The notes under the pieces: generated by a model | What the model saw: the letters and a program-made list of their open reading frames with translations, nothing else | The model's database searches: none | What the model was told of the DNA's origin: nothing | Assembly (NCBI GenBank): GCA_039024315.1 | Contig: JBCCQN010000147.1 | Span: forward strand, 1 to 20,543 | Direction of reading: 5' to 3' | Length of the DNA: 20,543 bases | Source of the DNA: JBCAWW01 sp039024315 | Lineage (GTDB): Bacteria > Bacteroidota > Bacteroidia > J057 | Position numbers and translations under genes: made by a program | Shown: piece after piece, positions 13,640 to 20,034 of the stretch | Numbering within the stretch: position 1 is the stretch's first letter | How the letters are laid out: every line of letters begins with the position of its first letter

Positions 13640-16621
13640 ATGCAGAGCCGCCTCCTGATTTTTTTTCTCCTCGCCTACAGCTCACTATGGGCCCAAGATG
13701 AATCTGTTTATCATATTAGTCATTACTCCAAGGACGATGGCCTGATCCAGTCCCAGGTTTTTGCCTTGATGCAAGACACTGAAGGCTACCTGTGGATGGG
13801 TACGCATGGCGGTGCCTGCCGCTTTGATGGTCAGACTTTTCAGCCTTATGGACTGAGAGATGGCTTACCAGACAATTTTCTTTCGGCTATCATCCAAGAT
13901 CAGCAGGGCAATATATGGTTAGGAACTGACAATGGCCTTTCGCGTTTTGACGGCTATTCATTTACCAAATATACCGAAGAAGATGGGCTGCCCAGTCCGC
14001 GCATCGAAAGTCTATTTGAAGATAAGGCTGGCCGGATTTGGATTGGCACTCAAGCCAAAGGCATTGGGCTCTTTGACGATAACCAATTTGCCGCGAACCC
14101 ATTTGAATGGGAAGGAGGCGAACGTACAGTTTATTGCATTGAGCAGGCCGCAGATGGTACCATTTACCTAGGGACGGATCAAGGGCTATACTATATAACA
14201 GAGGGAAGCGTTCGGCGCAGCCGTAACCCTAAACTGCCAGAGCGATACATAGTATATAGCCTCAAAAGTCAGACCGAGAGCCTTTGGATCGGGACAAATC
14301 AGGGACTTTACCGCTCGCGGAACGATAAAATCCAGCGCCTTGCTTTGCCCAATTTACCCAATACGAGTATTAGGAGTATGGTAGCCGATCAACACGGTAT
14401 CCTTTGGTTGGGCACTGGGCAAGGGATTGCTTTTATCGATGATGAAGGCGTGCATGTACTACAGGCAGACAATCCCTTGCTCAATACCAGTGTGATCTCT
14501 GGGATAGAAGATACGGAAGGCAATATTTGGTTTGGTACTGACGGTGGAGGTGTGCTCAAGGTCAATGAAGGGGTATTCAATATGCTCGACCGCCAAGATG
14601 GCTTGAACTCCAATCTCGCCAAAGCATTTGTTGAAGATCGTCAAGGCCGTATTTGGATTGCTTCTAAGGACCGTGGTATCAATGTCTTTGATGGCCAACA
14701 GATGGTCCGCTCCTATACCGAAAAAGAGGGCTTAGGCGGTGATGGGATCGTCAGTAGCTTTAAGGATAGTAAGGGTGCGTTTTGGTTTGCGAGCTACAAT
14801 GGTACTTTGACTTGCTATGATGAAGCCAGAGGTTTTATTGTCTTCGGTAAAGAAGATGGCTTAGATTGTAATGCGGTCTTTTGCGTGGCTGAGGATAGGG
14901 ATGGCGTAATCTGGGTAGGAACAGACAATGGCGTCTTTTGGATAGAGGATGAACAGCTCATTGACCATCTCGAAGTAGTAGATGGGCTCATCAATCCGGT
15001 GGTTTACTCCATGAAAAAAGATCTGGAAGATCGCATGTGGATGGGTACTGCGACTGGGATTAGTGTTTGGGAAGACGGCGGCTTTGATCAACAAATCCCC
15101 GCGGATACTATTCTCGGTTCTACGGTGATTGCTTTGACGGTCGATAGGAGAGGTCGCATGTGGGCTGGCAGCGCGATAGGTTTGACTTGCTTCAATAACT
15201 ATAATCCTCATTGGGTACGGATCAGTGGGGCACCGGGGGCGCATACGGTAGTGAGCCTTTTGCTAGAAAAACGTAAATACCTATGGGTAGGTACTGAAAA
15301 CGGGCTCTACCGCCTAGATCTAGAAAATTTTACCATTGGTAAGCGGGCTTCTTTTGAGCATTATACCCAAAAGGACGGTCTCCCTAGCTTGGAGACCAAC
15401 GCCAACGCCAATTTGGTAGATTCTAAAGGCAACCTATGGTTTGGCACGGCTGCTGGGGCAATCTATCGCCCAGCTGGTGTGGAGCGTGAAGAAAGTAATC
15501 TTCCACCGCTCATTTATATTACCCAAGTACAATCCAATGTCAGAGCCAATTGGGTCAATTCTCCTGAGACTTTCGCCGCTGGAGTAGGCCCCGAGCTTTA
15601 TTATACTGACAATCAATTGGACTTTTCTTTTATTGGAATTAGCCTCAAAAGTCCGAGACAAGTAGAATATAAATACCGCCTGCGCGGCAACGGTTGGTCT
15701 CGTTCTACGCGCCAGAGAACAGTCGCGATCACCAATTTGAGTCCAGGGACTTATATTTTTGACGTAACCGCAAAAAAAGAAGGCGATGCCTGGGATTATG
15801 AAAATCTGGACAGCTTTACTTTTACCATCAAACCTCCCTTTTATGCAAGCTGGTGGTTTGTCCTGTTGGTGAGTTTGGCTTTAATGGCAGGAGCCTATTA
15901 TATCTACTCCGTTTATGCGAGTCGTCGAGCCCAGCAAAGAGAGAAGCAACGTATCCGAAATCAGGCCGATAAATTGGCTTTGGAGCATCAGGCGCTCTAT
16001 GCGATGATGAACCCACACTTTACCTTCAATGCGCTGCAATCCATCCAGTTTTTTATCCATCGTCAAGACAAAAAGGCTGCCAATAAGTTTCTTTCTAGTT
16101 TTGCGAAACTGGTACGTAAAAATCTGGAAAGTACCCAAAGTGATACGATAACCTTGGGAGAAGAGGTCGAACGCCTGAAGCTTTACCTCTCGCTAGAGAA
16201 GATGCGTTTTCCCGAAAAATTTGATTATGAGGTAGTTGTGGAGCCTGGCTTGGATTTGAGTGACACAGAGATCCCGCCTATGCTTTTGCAGCCCTTCGTC
16301 GAAAATTCTATTAAGCATGGTATCATGTCCCTAGAGTCTGACGGGCAAATATCGGTCATCATCGAAAGCGAAGGAGAAGATCACTTGCGCGTGCGGATTG
16401 AAGACAATGGTATCGGTATCGAAGAAAGTAAGAAACGTAAGGCTAATCGTCCAAAAGATCACGTTTCGAAGGGGATGCAGATCACGCGAGACCGCTTGGC
16501 CTTGTTTGCCAGAATGACGGGAAAAGAATATTCTGTGGATATAAACGAAATAAAAACCGAATCAGAGGTAGTGGAAGGAACGCGAGTGGACATGATTTTG
16601 CCGCTGAAAGAATATGAATAA
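13640..16621 (+). CDS. Two-component propeller sensor histidine kinase, LytS (His_kinase) type
   Basis: I start at the ATG of 13640 (MQSRLLIFFLLAYSSLWA, a signal peptide) rather than the ATG of 13562 inside the upstream gene, giving 993 residues. About 13 two-component-propeller repeats follow (IWLGTDNGLSRFDG, IWFGTDGGGVLKV, LWVGTENGLYRLD and others), consistent with two beta-propellers. Then come a Y_Y_Y domain (YKYRLRGNGWS, LSPGTYIFDV), one transmembrane helix, and a LytS-type kinase core with His793 in NPHFTFNALQS and Asn889 in the ENSIKHG ATP-binding box. It senses an extracytoplasmic ligand and should phosphorylate a LytTR-type regulator, but no response regulator is in the window. It sits 1 nt after the nuclease gene. 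A mini-hairpin repeat at 14207-14223 encodes SVRRS. Confidence 0.93.
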   Translation: MQSRLLIFFLLAYSSLWAQDESVYHISHYSKDDGLIQSQVFALMQDTEGYLWMGTHGGACRFDGQTFQPYGLRDGLPDNFLSAIIQDQQGNIWLGTDNGLSRFDGYSFTKYTEEDGLPSPRIESLFEDKAGRIWIGTQAKGIGLFDDNQFAANPFEWEGGERTVYCIEQAADGTIYLGTDQGLYYITEGSVRRSRNPKLPERYIVYSLKSQTESLWIGTNQGLYRSRNDKIQRLALPNLPNTSIRSMVADQHGILWLGTGQGIAFIDDEGVHVLQADNPLLNTSVISGIEDTEGNIWFGTDGGGVLKVNEGVFNMLDRQDGLNSNLAKAFVEDRQGRIWIASKDRGINVFDGQQMVRSYTEKEGLGGDGIVSSFKDSKGAFWFASYNGTLTCYDEARGFIVFGKEDGLDCNAVFCVAEDRDGVIWVGTDNGVFWIEDEQLIDHLEVVDGLINPVVYSMKKDLEDRMWMGTATGISVWEDGGFDQQIPADTILGSTVIALTVDRRGRMWAGSAIGLTCFNNYNPHWVRISGAPGAHTVVSLLLEKRKYLWVGTENGLYRLDLENFTIGKRASFEHYTQKDGLPSLETNANANLVDSKGNLWFGTAAGAIYRPAGVEREESNLPPLIYITQVQSNVRANWVNSPETFAAGVGPELYYTDNQLDFSFIGISLKSPRQVEYKYRLRGNGWSRSTRQRTVAITNLSPGTYIFDVTAKKEGDAWDYENLDSFTFTIKPPFYASWWFVLLVSLALMAGAYYIYSVYASRRAQQREKQRIRNQADKLALEHQALYAMMNPHFTFNALQSIQFFIHRQDKKAANKFLSSFAKLVRKNLESTQSDTITLGEEVERLKLYLSLEKMRFPEKFDYEVVVEPGLDLSDTEIPPMLLQPFVENSIKHGIMSLESDGQISVIIESEGEDHLRVRIEDNGIGIEESKKRKANRPKDHVSKGMQITRDRLALFARMTGKEYSVDINEIKTESEVVEGTRVDMILPLKEYE
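14207..14223 (+). repeat. C-GNA-G mini-hairpin repeat, copy 7 (inside the propeller kinase gene)
   Basis: AGCGTT-CGGC-GCA-GCCG: exact head, perfect 4-bp stem, loop GCA. It encodes SVRRS (190-194) between propeller blades. A related form with a 2-nt loop, ATCGTT-CCGC-GA-GCGG, lies 88 bp downstream on the minus strand at 14311-14326. Confidence 0.75.
14311..14326 (-). repeat. Degenerate mini-hairpin repeat with shortened loop
   Basis: Minus strand ATCGTT-CCGC-GA-GCGG. The head equals that of copy 1 (ATCGTT) and the stem equals that of the copy at 19605, but the loop is one base short. It is inside the kinase coding sequence; chance is possible. Confidence 0.4.
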
Positions 16622-16709
16622 GGCATGATAGTTTCCTGCCTGTTTTGAGTGGAAAATATTTTAGGCAAGATAGTAATTGCTAGAAGTTAGCACGAATTAC
16701 CTAAATCTG

Positions 16710-17453
16710 ATGTCTGTTGCCCCTCTTCCTTCGCATCATCCATATTATTCACGCCCAGCCTCCTTTCCCAATGTGAGGGATCGTCTTAATCGCCTCACCC
16801 ATCGTCATCTTTTTTTACGCAGTTTAGTACCTGCCATTAGCTTTTTGGATTATGGATTTTTGATCCCCGAAAATGCTTCCTTGAGCTTTTTGGGCGATTT
16901 GTCAGAAATCAGCATTGTGATCAAAACAGCTGAAGTTGAAGATTGGCATACCGCGATTACGGCATCCTCTTTTGTGAACACCCATCAGATCGAAAAGAGA
17001 AACGATCAGGTGACTTTTAAACTGATTTTTCAGGATGCCTCTCAATTAAATCTAAGACTCTACACTGCTTTTTGCTATCGCGGCAAAGCTTATCAAAACA
17101 TAGATCTGGTATTGGAAAAAGTCTTGATCCACAGAGACGGGATCAAAATTGCCAATATCTGCCACAGCGTTGAATTTCATTGGCTTAGGAGTCACGAACT
17201 CAACCGCAAGTTTTCGACTGACTTTCGTCCCTTACTTTTGGCTCAAAAGCCAGAAAAGCAAGTAGAAGCCGCAAGATATATCTGTCATAAGTATCGCTTA
17301 GAATCACATCGCCTCTTCCATTTACTCACACACACACCGACTTATCGTAAGTCAATAGAACGTCGAATGGGCTTCAGCGGCAAACGCCAAAAAATGGCAA
17401 TCCTAGGTCTAGCGAGCTTATTTCAGTTGTTTATGCTTTCGCCTTCATCATGA
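16710..17453 (+). CDS. Uncharacterised 247-aa protein
   Basis: I do not recognise a family. I prefer the ATG at 16710 (MSVAPLPSHHPYYS); a TTG at 16677 would add 11 residues. There is no signal peptide; a weakly hydrophobic stretch lies at the C terminus (AILGLASLFQLFML). The middle alternates strands and helices: LSFLGDLSEISIVIKT, then DWHTAI, VTFKLIFQ, LNLRLYTAF and a basic, histidine-rich C-terminal half. The G-x-LSEISIVI stretch followed by paired strands faintly recalls a nucleotidyltransferase fold with degenerate acidic residues, but this is only a guess. It starts 88 bp after the kinase gene and ends in a terminator, so it may be the last gene of that unit or stand alone. Confidence 0.65.
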   Translation: MSVAPLPSHHPYYSRPASFPNVRDRLNRLTHRHLFLRSLVPAISFLDYGFLIPENASLSFLGDLSEISIVIKTAEVEDWHTAITASSFVNTHQIEKRNDQVTFKLIFQDASQLNLRLYTAFCYRGKAYQNIDLVLEKVLIHRDGIKIANICHSVEFHWLRSHELNRKFSTDFRPLLLAQKPEKQVEAARYICHKYRLESHRLFHLLTHTPTYRKSIERRMGFSGKRQKMAILGLASLFQLFMLSPSS

Positions 17454-17481
17454 TAGGCTAATCAAATATTTGAGATTTTTG

Positions 17482-17509
17482 AAGCACAGCTTTCGAGTTG
17501 TGCTTTTTT
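17482..17509 (+). terminator. Rho-independent terminator after the 247-aa gene
   Basis: AAGCACA (17482-17488) pairs with TGTGCTT (17499-17505), with T continuing to 17509. A perfect 12-bp palindrome TCAAATATTTGA lies just before it at 17462-17473. Confidence 0.75.
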
Positions 17510-17568
17510 GGTTTTACTCCCGATAACTATCGCACTGGCGTCAAGCTAAGGGCCTTTTTGCTGGTTTT

Positions 17569-17585
17569 CTGCTTTGCAGAACGCT
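17569..17585 (-). repeat. C-GNA-G type mini-hairpin repeat, copy 8 (intergenic, inverted)
   Basis: Minus strand AGCGTT-CTGC-AAA-GCAG: exact head and stem, with loop AAA instead of GNA. It forms an inverted pair with the copy at 17666. Confidence 0.8.
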
Positions 17586-17665
17586 TATCTCCGTCATGCA
17601 GCAAAGCATCCTATATCTGCCGGCTCTCGATGCCGCATAAATGGTAATTGACACCCCTCATGCTA

Positions 17666-17682
17666 AGCGTTCTGCGAAGCAG
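17666..17682 (+). repeat. C-GNA-G mini-hairpin repeat, copy 9 (intergenic)
   Basis: AGCGTT-CTGC-GAA-GCAG, identical to the copy inside the FKBP gene at 4576-4592. It lies 30 bp beyond the UbiA stop. Confidence 0.85.
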
Positions 17683-17712
17683 TGCTCCCCAAAATCAGAC
17701 TGATTGCTTTGC

Positions 17713-18588
17713 TTAAAAATAAATCAAGACCGCAAAAGCCACTACCCAAGCCAATATGGTCAGCTGTATGAAGCGGTCGCCCAACAAAATCCGAGTAGGA
17801 CTGCCGCTGCGCTCCTCAACAAAAGTGATCTGCATGTATCGGAGTACGCCCAAGATCACAAACAGCACAGTAATATAGAGTTGGCTACTATGTAGTTTGG
17901 TTTGTACCTCAGGCGAGATGGTGTAGGAGATGTAGGAAACGATCAAAACCGAGGCCATGATCATCATCGCCCCATTGATAAACTCGAGATTATAGCCGTC
18001 GATAGACTTACGAACTTTGTTGCCGCCTTCGGCAAGGAGGACATCATCGCGGCGTTTGGCCAAAGCCAAAAACAGTGCCCCCAAAAAGGTAACCAATACG
18101 ATCCACATCGAAAGTTCAATATCAGGGTGGACCACTAGCGCCCCCACTGTCACTCGGATCACGAAGCCCATAGCGATGATGCTAATATCCAAAATCGGGA
18201 TATGTTTTAGGCCCTGTGAATAGAGGATATTCATCACCCAATAGCCCAATACCCAAAAGAAGGCTTGCAGATCGAGATATAAAAAGATGGAAAAACTACA
18301 TGCGAGTAAAACGCCCATCATCAAGAAGGCAGTACGGGGCGAAACGGTACCTGCGGCTAAGGGGCGATGTTTTTTGCGGGGATGCTTGCGATCATCTTCA
18401 CGATCACGATAGTCGTTAAGGATATAAACGGAGCTTGCCAGCATGCTAAAACCCAAGACAGCTAGACTGACACTCGCTAAGACTTCCCATTGGGTGATTT
18501 TTAAGGCAAAGAAGGCAGGCAGAAAAAGAAATGCGTTTTTGACGTATTGGTGTGGCCTGAGTAACGCAAGGTGTTCTTTCATAGCCAC
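17713..18588 (-). CDS. UbiA-family prenyltransferase, decaprenyl-phosphate phosphoribosyltransferase-like
   Basis: A polytopic membrane protein of 291 residues with about eight to nine hydrophobic helices. The first UbiA metal/diphosphate motif is present as NDYRDREDDRKHP (Asn58, Asp59, Asp62, Asp66), and the second region reads YSQGLKHIPILDISIIAMGFVIRV. The N-terminal RPHQYVKNAFLFLPAFFA and the stretch after the first motif (KKHRPLAAGTVS) are typical of the subgroup that includes decaprenyl-phosphate phosphoribosyltransferase, which moves phosphoribose from PRPP onto a polyprenyl phosphate. The true substrate in Bacteroidota is uncertain. ATGs at 18588 and 18582 are equivalent start choices. 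It is divergent from the ECF sigma gene by 59 bp. Confidence 0.9.
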   Translation of the reverse strand: MAMKEHLALLRPHQYVKNAFLFLPAFFALKITQWEVLASVSLAVLGFSMLASSVYILNDYRDREDDRKHPRKKHRPLAAGTVSPRTAFLMMGVLLACSFSIFLYLDLQAFFWVLGYWVMNILYSQGLKHIPILDISIIAMGFVIRVTVGALVVHPDIELSMWIVLVTFLGALFLALAKRRDDVLLAEGGNKVRKSIDGYNLEFINGAMMIMASVLIVSYISYTISPEVQTKLHSSQLYITVLFVILGVLRYMQITFVEERSGSPTRILLGDRFIQLTILAWVVAFAVLIYF

Positions 18589-18647
18589 AAAAAAACGAAA
18601 AGGCCGTCAGTAATAAAAAAGGGCAAGAAAATTGATAAATTCACCGC

Positions 18648-19244
18648 ATGAGCGTTGACCAAAGGGAGCAACAATGGCTGAGTCGCATCAGCAAAGGAGA
18701 CCGCTCGGCCCTAGAAGAGTTGTTTCGGGAGTACTATACTCCTTTGGTTCGCTTTGCCTATAGCAAACTGCAGGATAGTGAGTTGGCAGAGGATGTAGTG
18801 CAGGAGGTATTTGTCAAGCTGTGGAACATCCGCGAAAACATCAAGATCAATACTTCGCTCAAATCCTACCTCTATACCGCTACCAAAAATCTCTCCCTCA
18901 ACGAGATTGCCAAAGTCAAGCGCCACGCGGAGCTCAACGAAGTCTACGTCCAAAAGCAAGAGCAGGCCCCAGAGCCGATGTCTGAAGAGGATCGTAGGAT
19001 TTGGGATGAGCGGATTCGAGAGGCGATTGCCGAGCTGCCCCCACGCTGTCAGGAGGTATTTAAGTTGAGCCGTTTTGAGGGCATGACTTATCAGGAGATT
19101 GCTGATCATCTGCAGATTAGCCCCAAGACAGTCGAAAATCAAATGGGCAAAGGACTCTCCCTTTTACGAAAATCTTTGGCTGCTTTTATCGAGCTATGTT
19201 GGCTCGGTTGGCTGCTCAGTTTTCCCTTATTTCCGTTCAGCTAG
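18648..19244 (+). CDS. ECF RNA polymerase sigma factor, RpoE-like
   Basis: A canonical 198-residue ECF sigma factor. Region 2 spans ~25-92 (ALEELFREYYTPLVRFAY, then ELAEDVVQEVFVKLW) and region 4 spans ~125-180 (IAELPPRCQEVFKLSRFEG, MTYQEIADHLQISPKTVENQM). The last ~20 residues are hydrophobic (AAFIELCWLGWLLSFPLFPF), a tail common in Bacteroidota FecR-paired sigma factors. These usually sit directly before a fecR-like anti-sigma gene and control TonB-dependent outer-membrane uptake systems. Here the FecR-like gene follows only after ~790 bp. It is divergent from the UbiA gene. Confidence 0.95.
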   Translation: MSVDQREQQWLSRISKGDRSALEELFREYYTPLVRFAYSKLQDSELAEDVVQEVFVKLWNIRENIKINTSLKSYLYTATKNLSLNEIAKVKRHAELNEVYVQKQEQAPEPMSEEDRRIWDERIREAIAELPPRCQEVFKLSRFEGMTYQEIADHLQISPKTVENQMGKGLSLLRKSLAAFIELCWLGWLLSFPLFPFS

Positions 19245-19258
19245 CAAAAGCAACGGAA
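19231..19258 (+). other. Stem-loop spanning the stop codon of the ECF sigma gene
   Basis: TTCCGTT (19231-19237) pairs with AACGGAA (19252-19258), a 7-bp stem around the TAG stop. The nearest T run (19273-19279) is 14 bp away, so it is a poor terminator; it may slow readthrough or decay of the 3' end. Confidence 0.4.
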
Positions 19259-19395
19259 TAGCCCTAATTAAGATTTTTTCTTACGAATATTTCGCTATTT
19301 GGGAACATACCCAATCGGGTAAAGTTCTCAACCCCCGTATCGTTTACAAACCCAAGAATCGGTCTTTCCCGCTTCCAAACCCCTATTTGGGACCC

Positions 19396-19533
19396 ATGAA
19401 CCTTATTTTCAAAATCATCAACACCTGCTCCTTTTACCTGAACAAATCTTTAGTAGTGGCTCTTTGCTGGACATTCAATTTGTATGAATCTCTGGCCGAA
19501 AAGCCAGCAAGTGTGATGATGATGGTAGGATAG
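19396..19533 (+). CDS. Possible small protein, 45 aa
   Basis: ATG at 19396 opens a 45-residue frame that begins MNLIFKIINTCSFYLNKSLV, has a hydrophobic middle (SLVVALCWTFNLY) and ends EKPASVMMMVG. The frame stays open upstream of the ATG (to 19099, inside the sigma gene), so openness alone is weak evidence. In favour: it ends 28 bp before a strong terminator that no other recognised gene needs, and it fills the unusual gap between sigma and FecR genes. I see no clear ribosome binding site or -7 box and recognise no family. A non-coding RNA ending at the same terminator is equally possible. Confidence 0.35.
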   Translation: MNLIFKIINTCSFYLNKSLVVALCWTFNLYESLAEKPASVMMMVG

Positions 19534-19561
19534 CCTACTAAGTTTGTTGTAAACCAGTGGA

Positions 19562-19593
19562 GGGAGATACGCATATGTATCTCCCTTTTTTTT
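19562..19593 (+). terminator. Strong rho-independent terminator
   Basis: GGGAGATAC (19562-19570) and GTATCTCCC (19577-19585) form a perfect 9-bp stem with loop GCATAT, followed by eight T (19586-19593). It closes a transcript that begins somewhere after 18648, either the sigma gene message or a separate small transcript. Confidence 0.9.
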
Positions 19594-19604
19594 GGATGGA
19601 GCTG

Positions 19605-19621
19605 AGCGTTCCGCGCAGCGG
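19605..19621 (+). repeat. C-GNA-G mini-hairpin repeat, copy 10 (intergenic)
   Basis: AGCGTT-CCGC-GCA-GCGG: exact head, perfect stem with compensating changes relative to CTGC/GCAG, loop GCA. It lies 12 bp after the terminator. Confidence 0.85.
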
Positions 19622-20034
19622 TTAGAAATAAAAAGTCCTATCAATGAGACATAGTTCTTTTTTTATCAGTCGATTAGGTCATTCTTGATCAGATTTTCCC
19701 ATTACATTTACGCAAATCTGTATGCTAGCTCAGATCCGACAAAATCCTAGCTTGTGCTTGTTGTTAATCTTTACAGCACAGCCTTAATCTCCTCACAGAT
19801 ACATCATCCTTCGAAGAGCGGGCTTGAGTCGTCATGGCTTGAGCCCAATTTTCTTTGTCCCTTTTTCGTGAGAAGGGCCGCAATCCTGTACAGTTGGTTT
19901 TTGGTCTTTTTGTAGCAATGATCAAAGAACCAAGAATCATAAAAAAATCTCCCTACCCATAGGGGGGGCTTTGATCCGGCTTGTCACGAAAGGGAGAATA
20001 AGTATATTTACATACCCAGAATGGGGATCAAAGG
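19622..20034. other. 413-bp non-coding stretch before the FecR-like gene
   Basis: I see no convincing gene here. It contains a GGGCT/AGCCC stem (19820-19824 and 19842-19846) followed by AATTTTC, a weak terminator candidate; CCCTT/AAGGG arms around 19859-19877; an inverted pair GATCAAAG/CTTTGATC (19920-19927 and 19969-19976) enclosing a CCCTA-CCCA-TAGGG stem beside seven A; and the FecR promoter candidate at its right end. The size and stem-loops would fit a long leader or a small RNA, without further support. Confidence 0.4.
19980..20010 (+). promoter_or_regulatory. Candidate promoter of the FecR-like gene
   Basis: CTTG (19980-19983), a 19-nt spacer, then TATATTTA (20003-20010), one base from the Bacteroidota -7 consensus TAnnTTTG with ideal spacing. 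It lies 24 bp upstream of the start at 20035, implying that this gene can be transcribed apart from the sigma gene. Confidence 0.5.

Larger units (their letters stand above)
17510..17690. repeat. Second composite intergenic repeat element
   Basis: This non-coding stretch between convergent genes parallels 253-439. It opens with TTTACTCCCGA (17513-17523) running into CGATA-AC-TATCG, a decayed form of the palindrome seen at 261-276. It then carries a mini-hairpin repeat on the minus strand (17569-17585) and another on the plus strand (17666-17682), about 80 bp apart and inverted. Paired inverted hairpins in spacers are the classical layout of bacterial REP/BIME elements. Confidence 0.65.

Noticed and set aside
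19099..19395. Extension of the small frame at 19396 upstream to 19099
   Set aside because: This part overlaps the well-supported end of the ECF sigma gene in another frame and shows no protein-like features.
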